Shown in pieces: positions 49,501 through 54,816 of a DNA stretch of 64,000 bases. Below the pieces are notes generated by a model. It was not told the DNA's origin. It did not search any database and saw only the letters and a program-made list of their open reading frames with translations. Every line of letters starts with the position of its first letter. The first letter of the stretch is position 1. Both the position numbers and the translations under genes were made by a program. Source of the DNA: Ancylostoma caninum (lineage: Eukaryota > Nematoda > Chromadorea > Rhabditida > Ancylostomatidae); assembly GCA_037903475.1 (NCBI GenBank), contig JBAJFG010000362.1, positions 1,860,001 to 1,924,000 on the forward strand. The letters are read 5' to 3'.

Positions 49501-51904
49501 GGGTACCGAATGTTTGGTTTGCACCACCCAAAATGTGTGGAGCGTTTAAGTGGAAAGGGCGGCGCCTCCACGTCTGCGATTGGTCACTTAATCCGCCCAA
49601 CCAATCGCATAGCTCAGTCACGCCGCCATTTTCACCAAGTTCTTACCTCCAAAACGCATTCCACTACAGTGGTGCCACCACTTTTATGGCGTTTATCGTG
49701 AACTATAGCGCTGAAACACGGTATACTGCTCCACCCTTTCGGTACAGCGCCCCACATTCATGATTTTGTTTACTTGGATTTCTTGCGCTGCTTTTTACTT
49801 GAATATTTATTTTATGACAAATTTATTCCACTATTAGACTCATTTAAGGGAGAAAACAACAAAAACTAACCCCAAGTGATCGCATTCCAAAGGGAATGGA
49901 AATAAGCAACTAAAATATAAATTATAGGAATAAAACGACTTAATAGTATCTGACAGTCTCGGGAATGTACCGTAAATAGTGACCATATCCGCAGTAGGTG
50001 GGCGGGGCTAATTGGGAACGATAGCGTTTTTGCTCTAAATCAACCTCGCCAGTTGCAGAGAACTCCTCGCCTCTCCACTCATGGTGTCCGAGTTGTCCGA
50101 GCTCTCATCTGAGTTCAACTCAATCTCCAGCGGCTACGATGACGCTGTAAATCGAATCAACAGCCTTGTCAGTTCGCTGAAGAAACTCGATCAAGTATGG
50201 ACTGACTGGAGTGAGCAACTCAAGGGCATACGGTAGGTCCTTTAATGATTTGCCTACAGTAACCCTCGGCTTATATGGTATGCTTTCAGTGATCAAATGA
50301 ATCGTATCGAAGGTTCACTAAAAGCAGACAAATTCGACCAGCTGGCAATTTCTGAAGAAATGGAGCTGTGTCAAGAGAGAATGAACAGGTGCACTATTTA
50401 TTGGTTTATTGATTGTTTCGGTTGAAATTTTTTGAAATATTGATTTAGTCTGGAGACGATGTGCAACTACTTGACCAGCTCTTTGCAATCCGTACAAGGC
50501 ACCGAATCCGCTGCCACTATTCCCGATTTCCGATCAGAAATCACTCTATATGGAAATGCTATGGAGCAGTTGAAGTCAAAGTGTGTAATTTTGCGTATTT
50601 TCTAGTGTTTACATCAGGTTGTAGGGAACTAGTGTTTTATTAGCGTCTACAGGATTGTATGAAATGAGCTCGCCAAGAAAATTTTTTGCGGAACCTTAGG
50701 TTAGGCACAGTAATTCCACTCTGTGCAATACTGTAGTAAACCCACCGTATCCATTTTGATGTTTAGACGGTTGAACTGTGTTGTTTGTGCGTTTGCTCAA
50801 ATTCATAGCCTGTCCAAAAGTTAGGAGAGTACTCTGAACAGGTGCAAGTCCCTGATACGTAATATTTGACCATAGGGCAGATATTAGCAATGCGGCAAGA
50901 TATACTCATTGATTTTCATTGGTTGCTAGCCTTAGGACAGATATCGAAAACGGAGCGAGCATTTTCACCTGGTGTTTCATTGATTGTTCGCCATTGGGCA
51001 GATGTTACCATTGGAGCACGCGTTCTCGCACCTTTTACCGAGGAATTGAATGCTAGCCTTAGCTCACGTATTAGCAATGGAGCATATCAGTTGAAATGAT
51101 TTTCTTTTGATTTTCTGGAAGTCTGCGGAACAAAGTGAGACGGTCTAATGACACACTGAGGAATAGATGAGCAAAGCAATGATAATGTGGATAGTAGTGG
51201 AGCGTTCCTCTTCTAGTTTTCTCCCTGATTGGTCATAAACGTGGCAGGGGCGTGGCTTAGCTGTCCTCTCATTGGTGACTAAGTGCGTGCTCCTTGATGA
51301 TCTGATGGACTAGGCGCCCAGGAAGCGAATTATTAGGCCTTTTATGAGGGAAATTTCAGCAATTATCGGCTCTTATCAGCTAACACCATAAACTCCTCAG
51401 CGACCTAGTTTCTTGAAAAAAATTTAAAATCGTAAACTCTCCAATTTAAGTATAGAGAAATAGTGGGCGTGCCTTATTTCATGTGGTTCGGGCTCTGAAG
51501 TTTGTTGTTTCCATTCAGTGCCTGAGTTCTTAATGTATTTAGTCCACAATCTGTCACAATATGCTGTTATTGATTTCTCACCCAAAAATTCATGCATTTC
51601 CAGGTTCCAAGAAATCTACCGTATTCCCACTCCGCCAGGACCCACCACCGTACCCAACGAGCCGCAGCAGAGTCCACGTCGTCGGGTGAAAACGCAGTCG
51701 ACGCCGACGCAAACCAGCGTCACCCCGCGGCTGAACCAGAGCCTCGGCAGCCGAGTCTACAGGGCTGTCGCCGAGTCCACTGCCATAAAACTAAGCATAC
51801 TGCTGTCCATGCTAGCCGGGCTGGCCGTTCTCTTCTACACCGGCATCCTGGGCGCAACCTTCGGCCCGCATCTGACCTACGTGAACGGTCCGCCACCTGT
51901 CTGA
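1410..51904 (+). CDS. unc-83: KASH-domain outer nuclear membrane protein, UNC-83-like (20 exons, 5' partial)
   Basis: Exons: 1410-1534, 10783-10847, 14127-14268, 23942-24123, 27908-28039, 31726-31813, 32104-32200, 37699-37844, 38274-38341, 39999-40071, 40130-40271, 40331-40491, 46798-46908, 46973-47065, 48233-48388, 48443-48603, 50059-50232, 50290-50388, 50449-50580, 51604-51904. All introns are GT-AG, all phases join, and the coding sum is 2648 nt (881 residues plus stop). Residues 1-110 are charged helices; 111-470 are acidic, Ser-rich and basic linkers with several Trp-acidic motifs; 474-790 are spectrin-like helices; about 845-864 form one hydrophobic span; the last residues are GPPPV. 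KASH proteins end in a membrane span and a short tail closing in PPPx, which docks into SUN trimers between the nuclear membranes. UNC-83 uses this anchor to recruit kinesin-1 and dynein for nuclear migration. The UNC-83 assignment rests on my memory of its architecture and its roughly 1040-residue length. ANC-1 is far larger and ZYG-12 is a Hook-like protein, so both fit less well. The 5' end is missing. Confidence 0.72.
2623..2690. repeat. (ATTC)n microsatellite
   Basis: About 17 nearly uninterrupted copies of ATTC. It is preceded by related imperfect text (ATTCACTCATCTACTC) from about 2609. Confidence 0.95.
6600..6693. repeat. AT-rich inverted repeat, MITE-like hairpin
   Basis: Left arm 6600-6636 (starts TTCTAAAGAAAT) and right arm about 6658-6693 (ends ATTTCTTTAGAA) are reverse complements apart from one or two short mismatches or gaps, around a loop of about 20 nt. 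The length and near-perfect pairing suggest a miniature element. No clear target duplication could be assigned. Confidence 0.7.
10374..10465. repeat. isolated copy of the GGGTAA-palindrome repeat
   Basis: Contains GATTACCCAGGTTAAACGT and, further on, GTGTTAACACGTTTACCC followed by TGGGTAATCTCAATAAG. These are the two inverted halves that recur many times at 38.6-39.8 kb in another intron of the same gene. Confidence 0.7.
10651..10782 (+). promoter_or_regulatory. candidate alternative first exon or internal promoter
   Basis: An ATG at 10651 opens a frame that runs without a stop through 44 codons into the KASH exon at 10783, in the same phase the spliced exon uses. The stretch 10670-10760 is conspicuously GC-rich against AT-rich surroundings. 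If transcription starts upstream, this would give an isoform with a short Arg- and Pro-rich leader. C. elegans unc-83 is known to make long and short isoforms. Nothing proves transcription here: the acceptor at 10782 may be the only function, and the open frame may follow from GC content. Confidence 0.35.
10783..10847 (+). CDS. unc-83: KASH gene exon
   Basis: Acceptor ATCGTTGCAG, donor TTCAG|gtgagc. It enters in phase 0 from the first exon and leaves with two bases that make Arg with the next exon. The peptide (LQLEIQSDGQALINRLYQQF) continues the helical, spectrin-repeat-like register. Confidence 0.7.
10848..14126 (+). other. intron 2 of the KASH gene
   Basis: I see no exon. A GC-richer patch at about 12110-12240 with repeated CAGCTGGC/GGCAGCTCG strings stands out from the AT-rich intron. 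A GGCTCCGCCCAC-type motif lies near 11608. Confidence 0.5.
14127..14268 (+). CDS. unc-83: KASH gene exon
   Basis: Acceptor CGTTTGCAG, donor TTTCAG|gtatta. Its 47 codons form a strongly helical segment (KRKLGFDAIRKRWHNLYLNS, then a Cys-containing stretch ending EEAINRFQ). The pattern of W, L and I at heptad spacing resembles spectrin or nesprin helices. It ends in phase 0. It is one of the clearest exons in the 5' half. Confidence 0.75.
14762..14800. repeat. CGGCGCA/CGGCCCA minisatellite
   Basis: Four to five imperfect copies of a 7- to 9-nt CACGGCG unit. It sits next to a patch of CGCGCGATTT repeats (14645-14695). The local GC content is far above the surroundings. Confidence 0.8.
17033..17200. 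mobile_element. 168-bp MITE with 28-bp terminal inverted repeats and TA target duplication
   Basis: Left end AAGTCCTTGTCGAAAAGATA... (17033-17060) and right end (17173-17200) are reverse complements except for the outermost base. Both are flanked by TA (17031-17032, 17201-17202). Inner sequences are also partly palindromic (GCAGAATCGCGGTGG against CCACCGCGTTTCTGC). There is no coding capacity. The TA site and the CAGTC-like end suggest mobilisation by a Tc1/mariner-type transposase. Confidence 0.85.
18850..19395. repeat. AT-rich block with an approximately 180-bp tandem duplication
   Basis: Long runs of TATATTATA are punctuated by two copies of a less simple core: CGGGCATTACAAGGATTTAT (19009-19028) and CGGGCACTACCAGGATTTAT (19209-19228). 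Each is preceded by similar text (TTTCATTGGATTGTATCTC against TTTCCTTGGATTGCTTCTT). This indicates duplication of a unit of roughly 180-200 bp that includes the TA-rich part. Confidence 0.8.
20239..20720. repeat. diverged ~290-bp tandem repeat with GATCAATACCTATC and TGACGTCA motifs
   Basis: GATCAATACCTATCTTTTG occurs at 20239 and 20533 (294 apart), and AGTTATGACGTCATCA at 20389 and 20679 (290 apart). A related GATCAATAACTAT lies at 20433, followed by a block (CATGTTCACGAGG...AACAAGTAAATTTTT) that recurs at 20641-20673. Single copies of the GATCAATA motif also occur at 15613 and 38023, so this is a dispersed family. Confidence 0.75.
23942..24123 (+). CDS. unc-83: KASH gene exon, acidic and basic linker
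   Basis: Acceptor CTCCTTCCAG, donor CGGAG|gtgagc. Its 60 codons enter in phase 0 and leave in phase 2. The peptide opens with acidic ESSDSELDPDL, passes a bipartite-looking basic stretch (PSKRIRRSTTDLRRSERS), then a run of Glu/Asp and a Lys/His patch. It looks disordered, with no domain. The basic segment could be a nuclear-localisation or phospho-regulated signal; that is inference. Confidence 0.75.
24931..25017. repeat. short inverted repeat of the GCATGCGTCA family
   Basis: GCATGCGTCAGTTGTACGTC (24931-24950) faces GACGTCCATCTGACGCACGC (about 24997-25017), which is its approximate reverse complement. The same motifs build the larger element at 35106-35340. Confidence 0.65.
25255..25660. 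repeat. TAGTA/TATA low-complexity region
   Basis: Nearly all text is built from TAGTAGTA, AATATA and GTAGTAGT strings without a fixed period. Confidence 0.7.
26339..26500. mobile_element. 162-bp inverted-repeat element (MITE-like)
   Basis: The 26-bp ends, GCGATGCAAGAACTGGTCCC... on the left and its reverse complement ...ACCAGTTCTCGCATCGC on the right, match at 25 of 26 positions. No coding capacity. The end motif GACCAGTTCTCGC recurs alone at about 27770 and 30539 in this window, which suggests a family. Confidence 0.75.
27000..27620. repeat. diverged tandem array, about 140-185-bp units
   Basis: Four copies of a core like TATGTAAGTTTCTTGAGAGA..GGAACTTTTCAATAC occur at about 27110, 27291, 27450 and 27592. 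Each is followed by a CTACTACTA-rich stretch and a CACCGCT(C/T)A(A/G)GTG-like segment. Unit length shrinks from about 183 to 142 bp. Confidence 0.75.
27908..28039 (+). CDS. unc-83: KASH gene exon with a Trp-acidic motif
   Basis: Acceptor CTTTTTCCAG, donor ACAAG|gtgagt. It both enters and leaves by splitting an AG|T or AG|N codon. The peptide contains GRKWDSGVLDIGYSSGENS (around residues 186-204), a conserved-looking Ser- and Asp-rich linker followed by LLDVITDGDT. The frame is supported by exact phase agreement on both sides. Confidence 0.75.
28040..31725 (+). other. intron 5 of the KASH gene
   Basis: No exon could be supported. A GC-rich patch at 29735-29820 (GGCGGCGACGGTGGCGGCG, GCGCGCGGAGACCGCGCGC) is open in one plus-strand frame but lacks a convincing donor. 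It could be regulatory or an alternative exon; the phase at this junction would require any added exon to be a multiple of three. Confidence 0.5.
31726..31813 (+). CDS. unc-83: KASH gene exon
   Basis: Acceptor CTCCTTCCAG, donor GAAGAG|gttggt. It is small (29 codons plus one base) and ends in phase 0. The peptide (NIELMMRKRADAKTSTGKLH, then DLTAFEE) is charged and partly helical. Confidence 0.65.
32104..32200 (+). CDS. unc-83: KASH gene exon
   Basis: Acceptor TTTTTTTCAG, donor TACG|gtaaga. It encodes an acidic, non-helical linker (FTDVNRDPLTDSMHVNYDAL) and leaves in phase 1, which the next exon resolves as Asp. Confidence 0.7.
32215..32595. repeat. AT-rich block, left member of a duplicated pair
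   Basis: Opens with GGGGGAAGGTGCTTCACAGGTGTATAAAAGTAAGTATAT, then long TATAATATATA text. The same order (GGGAAGCAAGCGCCTAGCAGGT...GTGTATAAAACTAAGTACAT, then TA-rich) restarts at about 33949, on the other side of the mariner. Confidence 0.75.
32598..33873 (+). mobile_element. mariner-family DNA transposon, full length but decayed
   Basis: Terminal inverted repeats TTAGGTTGGTGCAAAAATAA...GCGCG (32598-32623) and the reverse complement (33848-33873) are intact and flanked by TA. The interior is 1.28 kb, the usual mariner size, and carries a plus-strand transposase relic. Hookworms carry mariners (the 'bandit' family of Ancylostoma is documented), but I cannot assign this copy to a named family. 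Intact ends mean it could still be moved in trans. Confidence 0.92.
32780..33770 (+). pseudogene. mariner transposase pseudogene
   Basis: Recognisable mariner blocks appear in order on the plus strand in shifting frames. These are FGEESVSE (32877-32900), the QLMITIKQHPSKTT helix-turn-helix block (about 33001-33040), the NEYHIDL segment (about 33145), APKHSQKP (about 33300), and DYHF...NLGDFFRENFLED (33608-33665). The Asp of DYHF corresponds to the third catalytic Asp of the DD34D triad; the first two lie in damaged stretches. Several frameshifts and in-frame stops (for example after FLED) show it is non-functional. Minus-strand frames over the same bases are shadows. Confidence 0.85.
33940..34400. 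repeat. AT-rich block, right member of the duplicated pair
   Basis: Mirrors the block at 32215 in the same orientation, then runs into TA-rich text with its own internal duplication: ATATGATATTATATATAA strings recur about 130 bp apart (near 34200 and 34330). Confidence 0.7.
35106..35340. mobile_element. 235-bp inverted-repeat element with GACGCRCGC motifs
   Basis: The left end CAATTTATACTTGATGCATG (35106-35125) pairs with ...CGCACGCATGTATAAATTG at 35340. The following GACGCGCGCATC (35142-35153) pairs with GATGCACGCGCGTC (35305-35318). There is no coding sequence. Related motifs occur at 16070, 23190, 24931 and 25010. Confidence 0.7.
36441..36556. repeat. 80-bp direct duplication
   Basis: GTAGATCGAAAGTTGCCAAT... 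(36441-36476) returns at 36521-36556 with two to three changes, including the following AAAATAATGGCGAAAA. It is an isolated two-copy tandem event. Confidence 0.8.
37699..37844 (+). CDS. unc-83: KASH gene exon with Arg-rich patch
   Basis: Acceptor CATTTTGCAG, donor GCTAAG|gttggt. It enters in phase 1, completing Asp, and ends in phase 0. The peptide reads EVMALLEDGTNLAPVHISDS, then FNTKWREIGGHAEKSRRRRT followed by acidic DDDEEAK. The basic-to-acidic switch resembles the other linker exons. Confidence 0.75.
37845..38273 (+). other. intron 8 of the KASH gene
   Basis: 429 bp. Nothing distinctive except a single GATCAATACACATAT match at 38023 to the dispersed repeat described at 20.2 kb. Confidence 0.5.
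38274..38341 (+). CDS. unc-83: KASH gene exon with a Trp-acidic motif
   Basis: Acceptor TTTTTTATAG, donor AACAG|gtgggt. It is 68 nt. The peptide HSCDASSEDSSDWESRDDRL is almost entirely acidic or Ser around one Trp. It leaves in phase 2 and is completed as Arg. Confidence 0.72.
38342..39998 (+). other. intron 9 of the KASH gene, mostly repeat
   Basis: 1.66 kb, most of it (38600-39830) the GGGTAA-palindrome repeat cluster. No exon seen. Confidence 0.6.
38600..39830. repeat. cluster of palindromic TTACCCNNGGGTAA repeats
   Basis: At least eleven degenerate copies of a core TTACC(C/A)NNGGGTAA occur, usually followed by TCTCAATGATG or preceded by GTGTTAACACA. Examples are at 38640, 38703, 38829, 38910, 39085, 39246, 39424, 39534, 39596, 39660, 39745 and 39778. 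A linker CCCTGATTTTG recurs at 38736 and 39739. Spacing is irregular (60-170 bp), so it is a decayed tandem or nested array. Confidence 0.8.
39999..40071 (+). CDS. unc-83: KASH gene exon (Gly-rich linker)
   Basis: Chosen acceptor is CTTTAAAG at 39998, which lacks the usual pyrimidine-CAG. It is the only one that keeps phase with both neighbours and gives SFNDFGGGGSLPGARIDPKS. A better-looking acceptor (GTTGCCAG, 40036) would break the frame. The donor is CTG|gttagt. Because of the weak acceptor, the exact start is less certain than for other exons. Confidence 0.55.
40130..40271 (+). CDS. unc-83: KASH gene exon with Arg-rich cluster
   Basis: Acceptor CATTCAG, donor TCCG|gtgagt. After LDSSPLDASFCSTKSELTQG comes a strongly basic run (RTRKRLRVRRLPRS, about residues 396-409), then MSDGEQLIVRS. 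It could be a nuclear-localisation-like or phosphoinositide-binding patch; this is inference only. Confidence 0.75.
40331..40491 (+). CDS. unc-83: KASH gene exon ending in an EWDEY motif
   Basis: Acceptor GTGTTCAG, donor TACAAT|gtgagt. The peptide has a Pro-rich basic start (TPQIRRSPPATPLARSTR), a short helix LLQKLDRDLLANVESDT, and ends QVYEWDEYN. EWD flanked by acidic and aromatic residues matches the Trp-acidic type of kinesin light-chain ligand. Confidence 0.78.
43021..43068. repeat. 25-bp tandem duplication
   Basis: GTTACCTATCTATCTATTCA plus TCAAA is repeated twice back to back (43021 and 43046). It carries an internal CTAT microrepeat. Confidence 0.85.
43295..43363. repeat. compound hairpin
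   Basis: GCTGCGGC (43295-43302) and GCTGTATCGAC (43308-43318) face GTCGATACAGC (43347-43357) and GCCGCAGC (43356-43363). This gives two stacked stems with an asymmetric bulge on the left arm. Confidence 0.7.
45460..45745 (+). mobile_element. tRNA-derived SINE with 14-bp target duplication
   Basis: Begins GGGCGCGTGTGGCGCAGTGG, which contains a pol III A box (TGGCGCAGTGG). A B box (GGTTCGATCCC) lies 45 nt further on, followed by GCCC that pairs with the initial GGGC as in a tRNA acceptor stem. An unrelated body of about 200 nt follows, with a 3' tail of TTTATCC repeats. It is bounded by perfect copies of TATCCTGGAAAAAT at 45446-45459 and 45746-45759, the mark of LINE-assisted insertion. The unusually clean duplication implies recent insertion. 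Confidence 0.9.
46798..46908 (+). CDS. unc-83: KASH gene exon
   Basis: Acceptor GACTGTTTCAG, donor GCATGG|gtatgg. It is 37 whole codons. The peptide runs from a Pro/Ser linker (NEPPSPLSPAVRDDLLEV) into acidic EDFSEHFDAW. The final Trp is followed by Asp from the next exon, making another W-D pair. Confidence 0.78.
46973..47065 (+). CDS. unc-83: KASH gene exon, start of the helical repeats
   Basis: Acceptor CATACCTGCAG, donor CAACTG|gtgaga. It is 31 codons in phase 0 at both ends. The peptide DSLRRLVAESRAHLRVVEKS is a strongly amphipathic helix typical of spectrin-like repeats. Confidence 0.78.
47066..48232 (+). other. intron 14 of the KASH gene
   Basis: 1.17 kb. It contains AAATA microrepeats (47690-47724) and facing TTACCGTAATT / GGTAATTACGGTA strings (about 47870-47925). 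No exon seen. Confidence 0.5.
47690..47724. repeat. (AAAT)n microsatellite
   Basis: About eight AAAT units, with one interruption by AAT. Confidence 0.9.
48233..48388 (+). CDS. unc-83: KASH gene exon, spectrin-like helix
   Basis: Two acceptors lie 22 nt apart. The upstream one, TTTTTCTCAG (48210), looks stronger but shifts the frame to a stop near 48301. The downstream one, GTTCCAG (48232), keeps phase 0 and gives ENVQMIARANLRQLDTVLRM and then REQWKLLSEQAASPIPQLLS. The donor is AGCAAG|gtatac. Use of the first site would yield a truncated product lacking KASH. Confidence 0.7.
48443..48603 (+). CDS. unc-83: KASH gene exon, spectrin-like helix
   Basis: Acceptor AATTTTACAG, donor CTACG|gtgagg, separated from the previous exon by an intron of only 54 bp. 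Peptides VECFANSLRDLHETSSASSL and VRLALEVVSQIQAKLSKERD show hydrophobic heptads. Confidence 0.8.
48604..50058 (+). other. intron 16 of the KASH gene
   Basis: 1.46 kb with no supported exon. It is less AT-rich at 49000-49760, where several short frames are open by chance. It includes a GTGGGCGGGGC motif near 50000. Confidence 0.5.
50059..50232 (+). CDS. unc-83: KASH gene exon, spectrin-like helix
   Basis: Acceptor CAGTTGCAG, donor CATACG|gtaggt. The peptide ELLASPLMVSELSELSSEFN continues to YDDAVNRINSLVSSLKKLDQ and VWTDWSEQLKGI. Two Trp in a helix of heptad leucines is typical of spectrin repeats. Confidence 0.8.
50290..50388 (+). CDS. unc-83: KASH gene exon, coiled-coil segment
   Basis: Acceptor TATGCTTTCAG, donor AACAG|gtgcac. 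Its 33 residues, DQMNRIEGSLKADKFDQLAI followed by EEMELCQERMNR, form a highly charged helix. The preceding intron is 57 bp. Confidence 0.78.
50449..50580 (+). CDS. unc-83: KASH gene exon, coiled-coil segment
   Basis: Acceptor TTGATTTAG, donor TCAAA|gtgtgt. The peptide LETMCNYLTSSLQSVQGTES then FRSEITLYGNAMEQLKSK is helical. It splits its last codon (AA|G, Lys) with the terminal exon. Confidence 0.75.
50581..51603 (+). other. intron 19 of the KASH gene
   Basis: 1.02 kb. It contains a 60-bp tandem repeat (50875-51095) and GC-box-like GGGGCGTGGC and GTGGGCGTGCC strings near 51250 and 51465. Confidence 0.55.
50875..51095. repeat. 60-bp tandem repeat, about 3.5 diverged copies
   Basis: GGGCAGATATTAGCAATGCG (50875), GGACAGATATCGAAAACGGA (50935) and GGGCAGATGTTACCATTGGA (50996) are spaced 60-61 bp apart. 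A partial copy (ATTAGCAATGGAGCA) lies near 51070. Confidence 0.8.
51604..51904 (+). CDS. unc-83: KASH gene terminal exon: linker, membrane span and KASH tail
   Basis: Acceptor GCATTTCCAG; ends TGA at 51902-51904. About 60 residues of Pro/Thr/Arg-rich linker (RIPTPPGPTTVPNEP, SPRRRVKTQSTPTQT) lead to SRVYRAVAESTAIKL. One hydrophobic span follows (LSILLSMLAGLAVLFYTGIL, residues 845-864), then about 17 luminal residues ending TYVNGPPPV. The position of the stop right after PPPV is what KASH proteins require, since the free terminal carboxylate inserts into the SUN pocket. Confidence 0.88.
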
Positions 51905-52100
51905 TCCGTGCGCGAGTCGTGCGTGCGCGCGTCAGTTTTCTTTTTGCTATTTTCATCAGGCTTTTAGACTGCAATTCCGCGTATATTTTTCTGTGTATCT
52001 TAGTCGGGTAGTTCTTTTCATATAATCTATAGATGATGTGTCGTTATACTCAATTTGTCGTACTATGTACTTGACATACAATAAAATCTCCTACAGTAAT
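51905..52100 (+). other. 3' UTR of the KASH gene
   Basis: Runs from the stop to just past the first polyadenylation signal. No other feature. Confidence 0.6.
52080..52085 (+). terminator. polyadenylation signal AATAAA
   Basis: A canonical AATAAA 176 nt after the TGA, with a GT-rich stretch shortly after (about 52110-52145). It is the only canonical signal close behind the terminal exon. Confidence 0.65.
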
Positions 52101-54521
52101 CAGGTATACTGTAACTGTTTGTTACTGCACGTTCCTCTGTGGCCTGCCAATCGTGTGTTCTCTTCGTCGTATGGGAGAACAGCTCATATGCCTTTATATG
52201 GTTACGCTCCCGCCTCTGCCCCTATCTCTCATTCTCATTCACTATTTTTCATCCCTGTTCTTTTTTATTTCCTCGTTTTTTTTTGTATATAAAGAACTCA
52301 CAATCGCATGACTCTCATTTTTTCCTTCTATTGATTGATTTGATTGAGATGTTGTTGAAATGAAATATATGAAATGAAAATGTTAGCTAGTTCTTGTTAC
52401 TGTACTACATATACATAACATCTGCTTCGATCGCCAGGCAAACTCTGACCATCTGCGTCTCTTGCAGCACAACGTTCTTTAGTCAAAATATCTCCGCTTC
52501 TTCACACATATTGGTTTAACTAGTTCCGAGTAGATGTTAAGTCTTTTTGAACGTTTGGTGACCGCACAATTACTTGTTTGGCAGGCTTTGTTGACTTTTT
52601 CGGACTCAGCACAATTTCGGCACAATGTCAGGAAGTAGGGAGCATTTGGAAATGCTCCATATTCGGAAACTCTGAGCATGCGGAGGTTATGTCCCTTCTG
52701 TTTTTCATCAACAGGAACCAATGTCACGGGACTACTTCCCTGATTTACTCCCCGTGTTGATGACATTCCGAATATGATATTTTATTCGGACAAAGGTACC
52801 CTTGTAAGAGGAAGTTCGTAGATCAAAATAGGTGAACTCTGCGTGGTGAAAAATGCCTTTGCCAAAAACGTTATGGTGTAAATACTGAGGGTGAGGCGGG
52901 TCCATTCTTGAGGTTAACATTATTCAGGATCCCCGCGCATCATCCAGCCCTTCCGAGTAACTCCCTTGTTGGCTTAAAAAAATAACGGAAAAGAATTAGC
53001 ACATCGCATACTAATGATGAGCGGTAGGGGGATAATCTAACAGTAATTGTGTGTTCAGCCCAATTTCCATTTAAAAAATCCTGCATTCGCCGAAAAAGAA
53101 GTTACGTAGAAGTAAAAGCTATATCTACTGAGTGCTTCGTTATAACAACATCTACTACTCATGAATTACGACCCACGACAGGTCATAGGGATTTAATTTT
53201 CGATTAATGAAAAAAGCTTTTATTAGGCACTTATCTAATACCAACACGCTTCACAAGGATGGTGACATGTTAAGATGGAAGAGTGCAGTGAAAATCGAAC
53301 GGGTGCGTGTTAGAACACGTCACAAAGACCGTGTCAACGCAACGCAACCGCATCGCTGCGATGTTGCTAAGCGGTTGCGAAGCAGCATCTGTGAAGGAAC
53401 CGAACACGAATTTGGGTGGCATACATGACAAAACCCTGTACGGCTGATTGAGGACCGAAAGTAGATTTTTTATTCGTAAGAATTAAAAAATAAGAAAAAA
53501 ATAAGAAATAAGAATAAACATGTGATGCCTGTACCACCATTAAAAGACTTCGTAACCCTTTCGCCTGCCTCTCAACTTACGCATAAAATTGCTGACAGTG
53601 AGTATTTATCGGCAACATCAAAACAAAACAGTTACAACACAGCGAGGAATTAAGGGGTCCGATATTAAGTAAAACAATAAGAAAGCTATAATTTAATGCG
53701 GGTTATTCGGAGTGAGATGGTGCACTTAGCAAAGAAGCGCAATGGCCACCCAACACTGCAGGTAACGTCGAGTGTAGGATAGAGGATTAAATCAGGTTTG
53801 GCTCGGAAATATGTCTATTGCCTGGAAAAGCGAAAAGCGGGGGTGTAGGCCCTTCTGGTCCCACCGTAATCGTCCCGTAATTAATGAGCTAGGGCGACCA
53901 CGCCCTCATTACGTGTGGCACCCCGCAATGGGCTGGGCACGCGGCAAAATGCGGACGAGTTATCGTTTTCGTTTTACAGTTTTCGTCCGAATGAGCAGTA
54001 TTTTTGCGATTGTGATCGAGAATAGTATGAAAAACGAACTAGTTGTAAAACAGAAAGCAAAATTACCTTAACCTTCCTGTAGAATTATATAATTTGGAGC
54101 GTTCGAGGATGCTTCATACTATGCAGTTTCCTCATTCGCTTCTAATTTGATTTCTCTTCCGCAAAACTTTTGACAAACCCTATGTAATTGTCACCGAGCT
54201 TTACCTTTTGAAATGAAATGTTCACAGTATTCGGAATTCAATTAGAACTGTGTTATCCTCTCATAATAGCCTTTCAAAGTACCACTTCAACATAGTTCAA
54301 CTACATCCACTAAATGAAGGCAGCTAATTTATTAACTATTAGGCCATGGTTTCACGTGTTATGCCGTGACCTATGACTTCCTATATCCCCAGGCAGGGCC
54401 GCAGGGGATTATTTACACACAGGTATATGTGACCTTACAAGAGAAACCGGTATCGATTCGAAACATGATTCATATAATTTGATTCAAATAATTCATCCTA
54501 AAACGAAATACTAAGACATAC
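52101..54521. other. intergenic DNA
   Basis: No coding exon supported. Open frames such as 52479-52920 (minus) and 53207-53428 (plus) lack splice context and known motifs. A palindromic stretch at about 53878-53912 (TAATGAGCTAGGGCG...CGCCCTCATTA) resembles a repeat end. Confidence 0.5.
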
Positions 54522-54529
54522 ATACGTAC

Positions 54530-54808
54530 CAGTGGCGGACGCAGGGGGGGCGGGGGGGGGGCGCGCCCCCCCCCGAGAATGGGTCGCCAAATTTTCGAAA
54601 TTACTTTACAATACAAATAAAAATCTTGTGTTAGTTTATTTTTAATTGTTTATTTTTATTATTATTTTTAATATATTTTTTATTTATTGTTTATTATTAT
54701 AATTAATATTATTATTAATTTTATTTTCCGTCTGGGTCCCCAAAACGGCGGAGACCCCACTTTTCTTCCCACGCCCCCCCTCCCGCCCACTTTCTGCGTC
54801 CGCCACTG
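54530..54808. mobile_element. hAT-type MITE, 279 bp, with 8-bp target duplication
   Basis: Ends CAGTGGCGGACGCAG (54530-54544) and its exact reverse complement CTGCGTCCGCCACTG (54794-54808). They are flanked on both sides by ATACGTAC (54522-54529, 54809-54816). An 8-bp duplication with CAGTGGCGG-type ends is the hAT signature. The interior is G/C runs at each end and a TTTATT-rich core with no reading frame, so it needs a transposase in trans. The perfect duplication suggests a young insertion. Confidence 0.93.
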
Positions 54809-54816
54809 ATACGTAC

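Noticed and set aside
52479..52920. Two adjacent minus-strand frames downstream of the KASH gene
   Set aside because: No splice signals linking them, no domain, and they lie partly in likely 3' flank.
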